Part shown: one piece after another, positions 44,710 to 53,715 of the stretch
Position numbering within the stretch: position 1 is the first letter of the stretch
Layout: the number at the start of each line of letters is the position of its first letter
Assembly: GCF_030811655.1 (NCBI RefSeq)
Contig: NZ_JAUSRE010000010.1
Span: 62,001-126,000 of the forward strand
Length of the DNA stretch: 64,000 bases
Source of the DNA: Pseudarthrobacter enclensis
Lineage (GTDB): Bacteria; Actinomycetota; Actinomycetes; Actinomycetales; Micrococcaceae
Reading direction: 5' to 3'
Program-made: the position numbers and the translations under genes
Notes under the pieces: generated by a model
Told to the model about the DNA's origin: nothing
What the model saw: the letters and a program-made list of their open reading frames with translations, nothing else
Database searches by the model: none

Positions 44710-44725
44710 AATGGTTGGTCCATTA
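44710..44725 (-). promoter_or_regulatory. GntR-type operator before MFS-gntR operon
   Basis: AATGGTTGGTCCATTA differs from the palindrome at 42677 mainly in one half-site base and the spacer. It sits just upstream of the MFS ribosome site, consistent with autoregulation. Confidence 0.6.
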
Positions 44726-44757
44726 GACATCTTCTCATGTCTATTAGGAAGGTCAGG

Positions 44758-44860
44758 TCCTTTACCGGATCCACCCCGGCAGGTAAGCGCCCGATGGCCG
44801 ACGCGGCCCAGAACGTGCTGCGTACTTCGATGGAGCTGGGCGGGAATGCCTCCTTCATCG
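44758..44860 (+). pseudogene. aldehyde dehydrogenase gene fragment
   Basis: 103 bp matching bases 25001-25103 of the window's aldehyde dehydrogenase gene with about four mismatches (roughly 96% identity by eye). It encodes the FTGSTPxGKRxMADAAQNVL and ELGGNA region only. No start, flanking similarity or remaining gene is present. It begins 33 bp from the GntR operator, so a recombination joined foreign DNA here. Confidence 0.85.
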
Positions 44861-45323
44861 GCATTTGGAACTCCGCCCCCGGCCGGACCCGCGCCAACGG
44901 TCCAGACCATCCAGCGCTCCGCTCTTCGCTGTTGAGAAAAAGCTAACCAGCAAGCCCCGCGCTGCTTGCGGGACGTGCGGTTCATTGCGGAGGACATAAG
45001 GGCGTGGTCAGCCCAGACTGCCAGCTGGACCGACGCCTGCAGCCAACGCGGCAATTCGTCAGCGGTAGTTCTCGCGTGGTGTGAGCGCCCATATATGAGA
45101 TTTCGTCAACCCGGGGGGAGTGGCCGCGCCCGGATTATCGACGGTTCTGCGCTGAACCCGCTTCGAATCAGCGGGAGTTTCTAAGCCGTCGAGGGCTTTT
45201 GAGTCCTGCCTGACAGAACCGGCTATCGGGGTAGGCAGAGCTACGTTGGGGACCGCGCGGGGCGGACCGGGTGGGATACTTGGGGGCGGAGGTTGGCCCC
45301 GGGGAAGGGAAAGCTTGGAGGTT
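44861..45323. other. intergenic stretch, no gene
   Basis: About 460 bp between the gene fragment and the GGDEF gene. No ribosome-site-supported frame or RNA element was recognised. Confidence 0.5.
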
Positions 45324-46475
45324 ATGGTGTTGGATACCGTGACTTTGCGGATTGCCTTCAGTCTGATGGCACTCGTGCTGGTGTTCTTGTTTTACTTTTC
45401 CGGCTACCGTGTCACCCGCTCCCCGTATAGCGGCTGGTGGTGCCTGGCGCTGTTGTTCTTTCTGGCCGGGTCGTCGTGTTTTCTGCTAAACGGAACGACC
45501 CATCAGGTGTGGGCGAACCCGCTTGGTAACGTGCTTTTGGTACAGGGATCGCTTGCGGTCTGGGCCGGGGCCCAGTCACTGCGGACGCGGCCGCCGTCGA
45601 AGTGGGTATCAGCCGGCATTCTGGGCGTCACCCTGTTTGCCTCCCTCATGGACCGTCCGGCCAGTAACATCTGGGCGGGCGGCCCGGTGTTCCTGACCGC
45701 GATGAGTGTAGGCATCGGGTTGGCCTCGCTGGAGTTGTGGCTTCTGGAGCCGGGATATTCACGGATGCGGATCCCTATGGCCGTGGCGGCGGCCGGGCTG
45801 GCCCTGTTCTATTTTTGCCGCTTCCTGGCCTTTGTGGTTGATGGCCAGAACGGACCTATTTTCACCGCCGCCTTTGGGTCCGCGGTGACCACCATGGGGA
45901 CCATGATGGTGCTGGTGGTGGCCTCCTTCAGTATGGCCGCCCTCAGCAATGAGCAGCAGACCCGAGCCCTGCACGCAGCGGCCTCCCGCGACGGCCTCAC
46001 AGGGCTGTTGAACCGGAAAGCGTTCCTGGACCTCGCTGCCGAGCAGCTTGCCGAGCACGCCTTCACCCCCAGCACCGGTGCGCTGATCCTGGCCGACCTG
46101 GACCACTTCAAGACAGTCAACGACACATCCGGGCACGCCGCGGGGGACGTGGTGCTCCAGCTTTTCGCGCAGGCCTGCACTGAAGCGGTTCGCACCAGTG
46201 ACCTCGTGGGACGGTACGGTGGCGAAGAATTTGTCATCCTCCTTCCGGGAGCAACAGCGCAACGGGCGGAACTGATCGCCGAAGACATCAGCCGCCGCCT
46301 GGCCTCCCTTCCCAGCCGGGACGGGCTCCAGCTGCCCACGGCAAGTTACGGCATCTCCATTTACGATGCCGGCACGTCCGGAGCGGCCGGCCTCATCGCC
46401 GCAGCCGATCAGGCCATGTACAAGGCCAAAGCGATGGGCAGGAACCGCGCCGCCCATAGCGACGATCCACGCTAG
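45324..46475 (+). CDS. membrane-bound diguanylate cyclase (GGEEF)
   Basis: About 383 residues. Six or so N-terminal membrane helices (to about residue 210) precede a GGDEF domain. Its entry motif is SRDGLTGLLNRKAF, the metal motif ADLDHFKTVNDTSGHAAGD and the active site RYGGEEF, so it should make c-di-GMP. ATG 45324 follows GGAG; the upstream frame to 45246 has no site. No EAL domain or I-site RxxD was noted. It is a single gene, converging with the MFS gene at 46572. It is the second c-di-GMP enzyme of the window. Confidence 0.9.
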   Translation: MVLDTVTLRIAFSLMALVLVFLFYFSGYRVTRSPYSGWWCLALLFFLAGSSCFLLNGTTHQVWANPLGNVLLVQGSLAVWAGAQSLRTRPPSKWVSAGILGVTLFASLMDRPASNIWAGGPVFLTAMSVGIGLASLELWLLEPGYSRMRIPMAVAAAGLALFYFCRFLAFVVDGQNGPIFTAAFGSAVTTMGTMMVLVVASFSMAALSNEQQTRALHAAASRDGLTGLLNRKAFLDLAAEQLAEHAFTPSTGALILADLDHFKTVNDTSGHAAGDVVLQLFAQACTEAVRTSDLVGRYGGEEFVILLPGATAQRAELIAEDISRRLASLPSRDGLQLPTASYGISIYDAGTSGAAGLIAAADQAMYKAKAMGRNRAAHSDDPR

Positions 46476-46571
46476 AAGCCCATCCACTGCCGGCTCCGGA
46501 CCCAGCCTCCGGCACGCTTGCGAGCAGCGATCGTGTCTTCCTTCAGCCATCACCGAAACGGGAATGGCAAG

Positions 46572-47834
46572 CTAGGCCTTTCCCTGATTCGCCACGGCGA
46601 TTTCAACGTCGTCGGGGTTTTCGTTGACGAAGTACATGATGATCATGCCGAGGAAGGGGCCGGCGGCGAGTGTGATCAGGGCGGCCATGAAGTTATTGTT
46701 GGTCGCGGTGAAGGCGGCACCTACAGCAAGGGGGACCAAGACGCTGCCGATTTGCCATACGGCGTTTGTTATTCCTGCTGCACCGCCGAGAACGCGGCTG
46801 CTCACGAGGCGGGGTACGAGGGCGACGATGAGCGGGAGGTAGCAGTATGCCCCGAGTCCGAGCAGCGGGGCTGCGATGAAGAAGGCCAGGGCGTTGTCCA
46901 GTGTGCCGAAGACGACGAGCATCACGGCGAAGCAGCCGAGGACGACCATTGCGGGTATTCTGCGGGCGCCGTTGAACTTATCGGCGATCCAGCCGATGAG
47001 GGGCTTGCCGAAGACGCCGAGGGCTCCGTAGACAGCTACGATGCCGCCAGCGACAGTCGGGTCGATGCCGTGTCCTTTAATCATGAGGGCGTTGGACCAG
47101 GTGATAAAGCCATAGGTCCCCCAGAAGCCGCCGAATCCTGCCAGCGCGAGGAGAAACAGGTTCTTGTTGCGTCCGAGTTCGATGAGGACCGACCGGCCCT
47201 CGGAGCGGTTGGCCCTTTTGGCCACGACCGGGCCGGGCCGGAGCATGAGGTAGCAGGCGATGCCGGCCACGATGGAGATGCCGCCGAAAAGCAGGTAGGA
47301 AGCGTGCCAGGAGTAGTGCTGGATGAGATATGGGACGGCGGTGTTGGCCACAACGACTCCCAGCGAGGTTGCGGAGGTGTAGATTCCCATGGCCTTGCCG
47401 AGTTCTTCGGGGCGGAACCAGCTGGATATCAGCTTGATGCCCGCGGCGTATTCGGCTCCGGCGAAGAAACCGATGACGGCCTGGACGGCGATCCCAATCC
47501 AGGCAGATGTTGTGGACCCGAAGAGAATCATGGATGCTCCGGCACCCACGAGGGATACGGAAATCAACAGGCGCCCGCCGACCTTGTCCGTCAGAAATCC
47601 GGTGCCCGCGTTCGAGACGACGTAGCCGATGTAGTAGAAAGTGGCGAACAGCCCAAGGCTCGCCAGGGGCACCCTGAGGTCGTCTCCGATAAATGTTGAG
47701 GCTGGACCCCAGGTCGAACGGTCAACGGAGGTCATGGTGAAGGCCAGCCAGCAAAGGACTAGGACCAGCCAGCGGTAGGGGCGCCTCGATGGGTCGAGAT
47801 CGGTGGAGGCGCGGGCACGGTCAAGGGTAGTCAT
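46572..47834 (-). CDS. MFS transporter (ACS-like)
   Basis: About 420 residues, 12 membrane helices. Characteristic segments are the early FTMTSVDRSTWGPASTFIGD, GFLTDKVGGRLLISVSLVGAG (motif A) and GFFAGAEYAAGIKLISSWF. The family moves aromatic or sugar acids. ATG 47834 (MTTLDRAR) is chosen because residues upstream (to 47885) look non-homologous, although its ribosome site is weak. A minus-strand promoter lies at 47902-47931. It shares the strand with the double-IclR gene just upstream; co-regulation with the Rieske cluster is plausible. Confidence 0.85.
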   Translation of the reverse strand: MTTLDRARASTDLDPSRRPYRWLVLVLCWLAFTMTSVDRSTWGPASTFIGDDLRVPLASLGLFATFYYIGYVVSNAGTGFLTDKVGGRLLISVSLVGAGASMILFGSTTSAWIGIAVQAVIGFFAGAEYAAGIKLISSWFRPEELGKAMGIYTSATSLGVVVANTAVPYLIQHYSWHASYLLFGGISIVAGIACYLMLRPGPVVAKRANRSEGRSVLIELGRNKNLFLLALAGFGGFWGTYGFITWSNALMIKGHGIDPTVAGGIVAVYGALGVFGKPLIGWIADKFNGARRIPAMVVLGCFAVMLVVFGTLDNALAFFIAAPLLGLGAYCYLPLIVALVPRLVSSRVLGGAAGITNAVWQIGSVLVPLAVGAAFTATNNNFMAALITLAAGPFLGMIIMYFVNENPDDVEIAVANQGKA

Positions 47835-47901
47835 GTTTATCCCATTCTGGAGAGGCGTCGTTGCCGCGGGACATCGCGAAAACAAGATTTTGAGTGTGAT
47901 G

Positions 47902-47931
47902 AATATAACCGCCCTCGGTAACGGAAAGCAA
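47902..47931 (-). promoter_or_regulatory. promoter for MFS gene
   Basis: On the minus strand, -35 TTGCTT (plus 47926-47931) and -10 TATATT (plus 47902-47907) are 18 nt apart. An ATCCGC/GCGGAT interrupted repeat lies just upstream at about 47940-47975, a possible regulator site. Confidence 0.45.
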
Positions 47932-47976
47932 TGCTTTTTATCCGCATCGTGTCAGGACGCGCGTAAAGCGGATGCT

Positions 47977-49569
47977 TTAGATGTTGAGGCCGTCCCTCAA
48001 ATCCGTGATGAACTCGCTGGCCGTGTCCCTTAGGGCCGGCAGGAAGTTGTCCGTCATATCGCGGTTGGGGGTAGTGGCTTCATGGACCGAGGCGCTCATG
48101 GCGGCGACAACTTCGCCGCGGCGGTTTCGAAGCGGGACTGCAACGGCGCGTATTCCGGCTTCGAGCAGTTGGTCAACGTAACTCCAGCCTTGCTCTCGGA
48201 CGGCCGCCAGTGTGACGTCGAGGTCTGACAGGCCGTTGGCCACGTCCCTGCCTGCCGAATGCCTTGCGTCTTCAATGGTGGCAGGGGGCAGAAGGGACAG
48301 GAGGACTTGGCCCATGGCCGTGCGCTCTGCTGGAACTCGGGTGCCCGGGCGGATATTGACGGTCAATGGGCTTGGTGCACTGGCCCTGGCGACATAACGC
48401 ACGTCCATGCCGTCCAGGACGCCAATGGAAACCGACGCCCCGAGTTTTCGCGCTAACGCTTCCAGCCGGGGTTTGGCTACGTCTGCGAGCGAAAGCCGAG
48501 GCAGGAGTGAGTATCCCAGCTCCAGGACCAGGGGAGTCGGGGCGTAGCTCCGCCCCTGCTGTTCAAGGTAGCCAAGGGAGGTCAGGGTCAGGACGAAGCG
48601 ACGCGCCGCCGAGCGCGGGAGCTGGCACTGCTCGGAGATCTGTGCCAGGTTCATCGCTCTGTGGTCCTCATCGAATGCGGTGAGAATGCGCAGGCCTCTC
48701 TCCACCGATTGAATTACATCGGATGGACGCGCCCGCGCGTGAGCGGCGGTGGCAGGCGCTGGCGCGGACCTCGCCGGCGCCGTCCCGGAAGCCGGCCAAA
48801 GGGCTGCTGTCGTTCGCTGTGCGGCAGACTGGAGCAGCGGAACGAAGTCGTCTTTCAGCACCGCGGCGTCGACGCGGGTGGCGTGGGCTGCAATGTTCAG
48901 AGCAGCGACGATCCGGCCCCTTGGGTCGCGCAGGGGAACGGCCACCGACCGGATTCCGGGGGTCAGCTCCTGGTCGGCCACCGCCCACCCGTTGGTACGC
49001 GCTTCTTCTATCCGTTGCCGCACGTAGTCCGGATCGAAACTGGGACTGGGCTCCATGGCCGACAGGTAGTCTTCGAGGTCATCCGGGGTGAGGCCGCCCA
49101 GCAAAACCCGACCGGTGGCCGTGCTGTGTGCGGCGACGCTTGTGCCAACGGTGATGTTGGCTGTGACGATCCTGTCGGCTGCCACGCGGGCGGCGTAATA
49201 TACGCGGCGCTTGTGCAAGACGGTCAGGGAGGCTGTTTCCCCAACCGTCCGGACAAGTTCCTCCAGATGGGGGTGGGCTGCGTCAGGGAGTGGATTGCTG
49301 CGAAGGTAGGCGTCCCCGATCGCCAGTACCCCCGGGGCCAGCCTGTATCCCTCCGCTGCCTGGCTTGCGTACCCCAGATATTCCAAGGTCAGTGCGAATC
49401 TGCGGGCCGCAGTGCGTGTAATACCTGCAAGCGAGGCGACTTCCCCCACGGAGAGTGCCTCTTCCTGCTCGCTGAATGCCCTAAGGACCGATAGGCCGCG
49501 TTCCAGGGAATCAACATAATCCGGGCCTGTCGCCGCCAGCTCCACGGCGGTCGGCATTGATGCGTTCAC
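47977..49569 (-). CDS. tandem double-IclR transcriptional regulator
   Basis: 530 residues made of two full IclR units. Unit 1: helix-turn-helix in DSLERGLSVLRAF to ITRTAARRFALTLEYLGYA, then the effector domain to about residue 255. Unit 2: QSVERGLRILTAF to LPRSAARRFVLTLTSLGYL and a second effector domain to the end. The two HTH segments are recognisably duplicated. Single IclR proteins are about 260 residues, so this is a gene fusion or duplication that could bind two operators or sense two ligands. GTG 49569 and ATG 49557 are possible starts. It is divergent from the Rieske oxygenase gene. Confidence 0.9.
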   Translation of the reverse strand: MNASMPTAVELAATGPDYVDSLERGLSVLRAFSEQEEALSVGEVASLAGITRTAARRFALTLEYLGYASQAAEGYRLAPGVLAIGDAYLRSNPLPDAAHPHLEELVRTVGETASLTVLHKRRVYYAARVAADRIVTANITVGTSVAAHSTATGRVLLGGLTPDDLEDYLSAMEPSPSFDPDYVRQRIEEARTNGWAVADQELTPGIRSVAVPLRDPRGRIVAALNIAAHATRVDAAVLKDDFVPLLQSAAQRTTAALWPASGTAPARSAPAPATAAHARARPSDVIQSVERGLRILTAFDEDHRAMNLAQISEQCQLPRSAARRFVLTLTSLGYLEQQGRSYAPTPLVLELGYSLLPRLSLADVAKPRLEALARKLGASVSIGVLDGMDVRYVARASAPSPLTVNIRPGTRVPAERTAMGQVLLSLLPPATIEDARHSAGRDVANGLSDLDVTLAAVREQGWSYVDQLLEAGIRAVAVPLRNRRGEVVAAMSASVHEATTPNRDMTDNFLPALRDTASEFITDLRDGLNI

Positions 49570-49656
49570 ATCCTCGAATCTAGACCATTACATGCGGTGA
49601 GGGTCGCCACGCTTGACGGAGGAATGAGACGCATGCAACACTCTGTCGACCGACAA

Positions 49657-49672
49657 GCGCGCATATGCGCGC
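49657..49672. promoter_or_regulatory. 16-bp palindrome between IclR and Rieske genes
   Basis: GCGCGCATATGCGCGC is a perfect palindrome, 36 bp before the Rieske oxygenase start in the divergent region; a plausible regulator site. Confidence 0.5.
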
Positions 49673-49708
49673 AAAACGGATAAAACAAGGCTTAGCGAAA
49701 GGCGCATC

Positions 49709-50992
49709 GTGCTTACTTCAGATCAGAATGTCTTGCTGACCCAGACCGGCCCGGAAACACCCATGGGGCGCCTGTTCCGGCGGTACTGGTTCCCCGCACT
49801 CCTGGCCGAGGAACTGCCCGAGGCGGACTGCCCCCCAGTGCGCGTGCAGCTCCTGGGTGAGAAGCTCATTGCATTCCGGGACACGTCCGGCCGCCTGGGC
49901 CTGTTGGACGAGTTCTGTGCGCACCGGACTGCTTCCCTGTACTTCGGGCGGAACGAGGAAAACGGCCTCCGGTGTGCCTACCACGGGTGGAAGTATGACG
50001 TAGAGGGCAATCTGACGGACATGCCGTCCGAGCCGGAGGACTCAAAGTTCAGGTGCCGGATCAAGCAGAAGTCCTACCCCCTCGTAGAACGGGGAGGCGT
50101 GCTCTGGGCGTACATGGGCCCCGCGGACAAGATGCCCGAACTGCCGGAGCTTGAATGGGCCCTGCTCGGCGACGGACAGCGCTTCATTTCCAAGCGCCTC
50201 CAGGAAACCAACTACCTCCAGGCCATGGAGGGTGGCATCGACTCCAGCCACGTGTCCTTTGCCCACCGCTTCAACCTGGACGATGACCCCATGCACTCCG
50301 GGACGGCCGGCAATGAGTACATCAAGGCGGACACCCGCCCGAAGTTCGAGGTCGCCGAAAGCGACGGCGGGCTGCTGATCGGAGCAAGGCGCAATGCGAA
50401 CGAAGAAGAGTTCTACTGGCGCATCACCCAGTGGATTATGCCCTTCTACACGATCATCCCGCCCTTCGGCACCCACAACCCCATGGGCGGGCACGCCTGG
50501 GTTCCCATCGATGACACCACCTGCTGGGCATGGTCCTGGAACTACCACCCCACCCGCGACCTGCGGGAAGACGAACTGCAGCAGATGCGAAACGGCGACG
50601 GCATCCACGCCAAATACATCCCCGGCACCTACCGGACCCTCGCCAACAAGGACAACGACTACCTCATGGACCGTCAGGCCCAGAAGCAGAAGAAGACCTT
50701 CTCCGGTATCGAAGGCATCGCCGCCCAGGACTTCTCCCTGCAGGAAAGCATGGGCGAGATCGCGGACCGCACCAAAGAGCGGTTGGGCACCTCGGATGCC
50801 GCAATCATCCTGGCGCGCCGCCGCCTGCTCGCAGCGCTGGACTCCATGGAGGACGACGTTCTACCCGGCCTGGACACCGCTGACCAGCGTGTCCGCTCGA
50901 CATCGGTGCTGCTCCCCAAGGACGTCCCGTTCCATGAGGGTGCCCAGCAGGCCATCCAAGTAGTCCCCGGAACCGACTTCGTTTCCATCTAA
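49709..50992 (+). CDS. Rieske oxygenase (phthalate 4,5-dioxygenase-like)
   Basis: 427 residues. Rieske motif CAHRTASLYFG followed by CAYHGWKYD; iron site in GGIDSSHVSFAHRF. The N-terminus MGRLFRRYWFPALLAEELPEADCPPVRVQLLGEKL is characteristic of the phthalate/vanillate group, whose oxygenase is a single protein fed by an FMN/2Fe-2S reductase. That reductase is encoded at 52732 in the same run of genes. GTG 49709 with GAAAGG upstream. Substrate could be an aromatic acid or an O/N-methyl compound. It is divergent from the double-IclR gene. Confidence 0.9.
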   Translation: MLTSDQNVLLTQTGPETPMGRLFRRYWFPALLAEELPEADCPPVRVQLLGEKLIAFRDTSGRLGLLDEFCAHRTASLYFGRNEENGLRCAYHGWKYDVEGNLTDMPSEPEDSKFRCRIKQKSYPLVERGGVLWAYMGPADKMPELPELEWALLGDGQRFISKRLQETNYLQAMEGGIDSSHVSFAHRFNLDDDPMHSGTAGNEYIKADTRPKFEVAESDGGLLIGARRNANEEEFYWRITQWIMPFYTIIPPFGTHNPMGGHAWVPIDDTTCWAWSWNYHPTRDLREDELQQMRNGDGIHAKYIPGTYRTLANKDNDYLMDRQAQKQKKTFSGIEGIAAQDFSLQESMGEIADRTKERLGTSDAAIILARRRLLAALDSMEDDVLPGLDTADQRVRSTSVLLPKDVPFHEGAQQAIQVVPGTDFVSI

Positions 50993-51020
50993 TCCGATCC
51001 GAACACATGAGGAGTTCCGC

Positions 51021-52190
51021 ATGATTGACCACGGTTCCACGGTCGCGTCGCCGGATCCGGCCCCTGCGCTGACAGCGCCCCTTCCGTCCGCTGTCAGGGC
51101 TGCTGTTTCACTGCCTGATTCGACCACCCGGGTCCAGACGGTGGACCCGGGTCTGGCCACGGACGCCGCAGGGTGGCTCAAGGTGGAATCCTCCGCCCTG
51201 TGCGGGACCGACCTGGACCTGTACCAGCAGGGCCTGGGCCACCCCACAGTGATGGGCCACCACGTCATCGGCGAAATCGTCTCCCTCAGCCGTGTCATGC
51301 AGTGGTCGTGGGACGTCACGGTTGGCGACAGGGTGGCGCTGGAGGAGTACCTGCCCTGCGGATTGGCCACCTGTGAGGCGTGCTCAAAGCCGGATATCTA
51401 CCGTTTTTGCCCGGACGCGGACCTGTGGGGCGGCCAGCGACGGGTGGGAATGCTCGGAACCCACGAAGGCTCCGGCCTACACGGCGGCAACGCTGAATAC
51501 ATGGAGCTGTCAACCCGGACAGTGCTGCACAAGCTGCCCCGGGACCTCGACTCAAACCTTGCTGCCTGGACGCAACCGTTCGCCAACGCCGTCGATTGGG
51601 TCATCAACATCGGTGGCGCGACCAGCGGCTCACGGGTGGCCATCATCGGGCCGGGCTACCACGGCATCGCCGCTGTCGCGGCCGCACGCGCAGCCGGCGC
51701 AGACGAGATCGTCGTACTTGGACGCAACTCACGCACGAGCCGCGACCGCCTGGAGATCGCCGAGGCCATGGGCGCCTCCATCGTCGTCAATGACGACGCC
51801 GCTGCAACGTCGCTGGCCTTGGGCCGACACGGCAAGGCCACCGGATTCGACACCATCGTCGATACCGTCGGCCTTGGTGGACCCGCACTCCAAACTACCG
51901 AACACCTCCGAAAACTGGGGCGACTGGTACTGGCCGGACTCGGAGAAACCCCCGTCGCCGAAGTGAACCTCAAGACCCTGGTGCGCGGGGCATCCGGTGT
52001 GGTTGGCGTACGTGGGCGTTCACCCCAGGCCCTCACCAGGAGCATAGAGCTTCTTGCCGCCCATGACACGGGCTTGGAACACGTGCCCAGCATCGACGTC
52101 GGACTGGAAGGCGTCGATGAACTCTTCCGGACCCTCCTGGACCGATCGGGACCCAGCAGCCCCCACGTGGTCATTCGACCTTCGCTTTGA
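51021..52190 (+). CDS. zinc-type alcohol dehydrogenase (MDR)
   Basis: About 389 residues. Catalytic-zinc region SALCGTDLDLYQQG and MGHHVIGEIV (GHE of classical members is GHH here). A Cys-bearing structural lobe (CGLATCEACSKPDIYRFC) and the Rossmann VAIIGPGYHGIAAVAAARAAGADEI follow. It oxidises an alcohol or diol with NAD(P). It lies 28 bp after the Rieske oxygenase and 29 bp before the next gene, clearly one operon. Confidence 0.88.
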   Translation: MIDHGSTVASPDPAPALTAPLPSAVRAAVSLPDSTTRVQTVDPGLATDAAGWLKVESSALCGTDLDLYQQGLGHPTVMGHHVIGEIVSLSRVMQWSWDVTVGDRVALEEYLPCGLATCEACSKPDIYRFCPDADLWGGQRRVGMLGTHEGSGLHGGNAEYMELSTRTVLHKLPRDLDSNLAAWTQPFANAVDWVINIGGATSGSRVAIIGPGYHGIAAVAAARAAGADEIVVLGRNSRTSRDRLEIAEAMGASIVVNDDAAATSLALGRHGKATGFDTIVDTVGLGGPALQTTEHLRKLGRLVLAGLGETPVAEVNLKTLVRGASGVVGVRGRSPQALTRSIELLAAHDTGLEHVPSIDVGLEGVDELFRTLLDRSGPSSPHVVIRPSL

Positions 52191-52219
52191 GCAGCGACAA
52201 CACAACATAAGGAAAGCCC

Positions 52220-52735
52220 ATGACTCACCTGACGTCGCGTGCCTATTACAAGGCCCGCATCCTTCTTGTCCCGCTCGGACCGTCTGGCGCGGCGCTCGTC
52301 TCGTCAATGTTCGACGCCGGACTGCGCGAAGTCCTGATCGCTGCACCCGCAAGCCACCCGGACGGGGTGTTCGTGCGGGCAATCGACGAACCGGAAACGC
52401 ACTTCGCGACCGAAACCATCAGCGACCTCGCAGCCAGCACAGACATGATGGTCTTCCTCGGATCGCGGCTCGAGGAGATTCCCGACGATTTCGTCGAGAA
52501 CATGGCCACAGCCGGACGCAACCAGGGGACTCTCCTTGCAGGCGTCTTCGTTGGTCTGGGCGGCTGGAGTTCCGAACCCGGCTCGACCTCCATGAGGGTC
52601 CTCCGCCGCGAACTGGACATGCTCGTCACAGTCAGGAAAACGGACCTGGCACGTGACTTCATTGAGGTCCTCAAGGGCGGAACCAGGGAAGCCATTCCCG
52701 GCAAACTCTTCCAACACCCCATCACCGGAGCATGA
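52220..52735 (+). CDS. 171-residue protein of unknown function
   Basis: No family is assigned with confidence. It alternates hydrophobic strands and helices like a Rossmann- or tubulin-type domain (ARILLVPLGPSGAALVSSM, MMVFLGSRLEEIP). The segment MRVLRRELDMLVTVRKTDLA is reminiscent of the FtsZ helix-strand around its EALREEVDTLIVIPND-like motif. No GTP-binding GGGTGTG loop is seen. It is translated between an alcohol dehydrogenase and the reductase, whose ATG overlaps its TGA (ATGA), so it probably serves this pathway. The FtsZ likeness is an impression only. Confidence 0.6.
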   Translation: MTHLTSRAYYKARILLVPLGPSGAALVSSMFDAGLREVLIAAPASHPDGVFVRAIDEPETHFATETISDLAASTDMMVFLGSRLEEIPDDFVENMATAGRNQGTLLAGVFVGLGGWSSEPGSTSMRVLRRELDMLVTVRKTDLARDFIEVLKGGTREAIPGKLFQHPITGA

Positions 52736-53715
52736 ACATGTCCCACGACACTTTAGACCTCGTTGTCCGAGGCCTGCGCCAGGAATCGGACAATGTCATG
52801 TCCCTCGAACTGTCCCTTCCCGACGGGGCCCCACTCCCTCACTGGGAGCCCGGCGCCCACCTGGAAGTCATCCTGCCCTCGGGCCTGGTGCGGCACTACA
52901 GCCTGTGCTCGGAGCCACGTCAACTCCAGAACTACCGTCTCGCCATTCTTCGTGAGAGCGGCGGACGCGGCGGGTCAGAGGAACTGCACTCCCAGATCCG
53001 CCTTGGTACAAAACTCAAAGCGCGCGGACCACGCAACCATTTCAAAGTAGAGGACGGCGCCACACACTACCTCCTCGTCGCAGGGGGCATCGGCATCACG
53101 CCCATCATGGCCATGGCACGGGAACTAAAGGCAGCAGGCAAAAGCACACGCCTCGTCTACTGCGGATCCAGCCGGCAAACCATGGCTTTCATCGACGAGC
53201 TCCAGGAAATCATGGGAGATTCCCTCGCGCTCTACCCAAGGGATGAGCGAGGCCGCGCCGACCTGCTCGCCGAAATCCAGAACGCGCCCGAGGGAACCTC
53301 CGTGTATGCGTGCGGACCGGAACGGCTACTGACCGACCTCCAGAGCATCACCGCCGCCACACTCGGTGCAGAGGCCTTCCATGCCGAACTGTTTGGATCC
53401 GCCACCCCACCGGCCCGCACACAGGCCGAAGATGAAACGAAGGCAGACGCACAATTCGAAATTGAGCTGCGCCAATCCGGCTGCACCTTAACCGTTCCAC
53501 CAGAAAAGTCCATCCTCGACGTCGTACTCGAGGTGAACCCCTCCTTCATGTCCTCCTGCGAGGAAGGGTTCTGCGGTACCTGCGAAACCAAGGTCCTGGA
53601 AGGCGAAGTCGACCACCGAGACAGCATCCTCTCTCTAAAGGAACGCGCCAGGAACGACACCATGTTCATCTGCGTCAGCCGCTCCAAGTGCCCAAAACTA
53701 GTCCTGGACGCGTAG
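52732..53715 (+). CDS. phthalate-dioxygenase-reductase-type FMN/2Fe-2S reductase
   Basis: About 327 residues in the order FMN barrel (HYSLCSEPRQLQNYRLAIL), NAD domain (LLVAGGIGITPIMAMARELKAAG) and C-terminal plant-type ferredoxin (SCEEGFCGTCETKVLEGEVDHRD and a later Cys in FICVSRSKC). It carries electrons from NADH to the Rieske oxygenase at 49709. ATG 52732 overlaps the previous stop; ATG 52738 is an alternative. Confidence 0.93.
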   Translation: MNMSHDTLDLVVRGLRQESDNVMSLELSLPDGAPLPHWEPGAHLEVILPSGLVRHYSLCSEPRQLQNYRLAILRESGGRGGSEELHSQIRLGTKLKARGPRNHFKVEDGATHYLLVAGGIGITPIMAMARELKAAGKSTRLVYCGSSRQTMAFIDELQEIMGDSLALYPRDERGRADLLAEIQNAPEGTSVYACGPERLLTDLQSITAATLGAEAFHAELFGSATPPARTQAEDETKADAQFEIELRQSGCTLTVPPEKSILDVVLEVNPSFMSSCEEGFCGTCETKVLEGEVDHRDSILSLKERARNDTMFICVSRSKCPKLVLDA

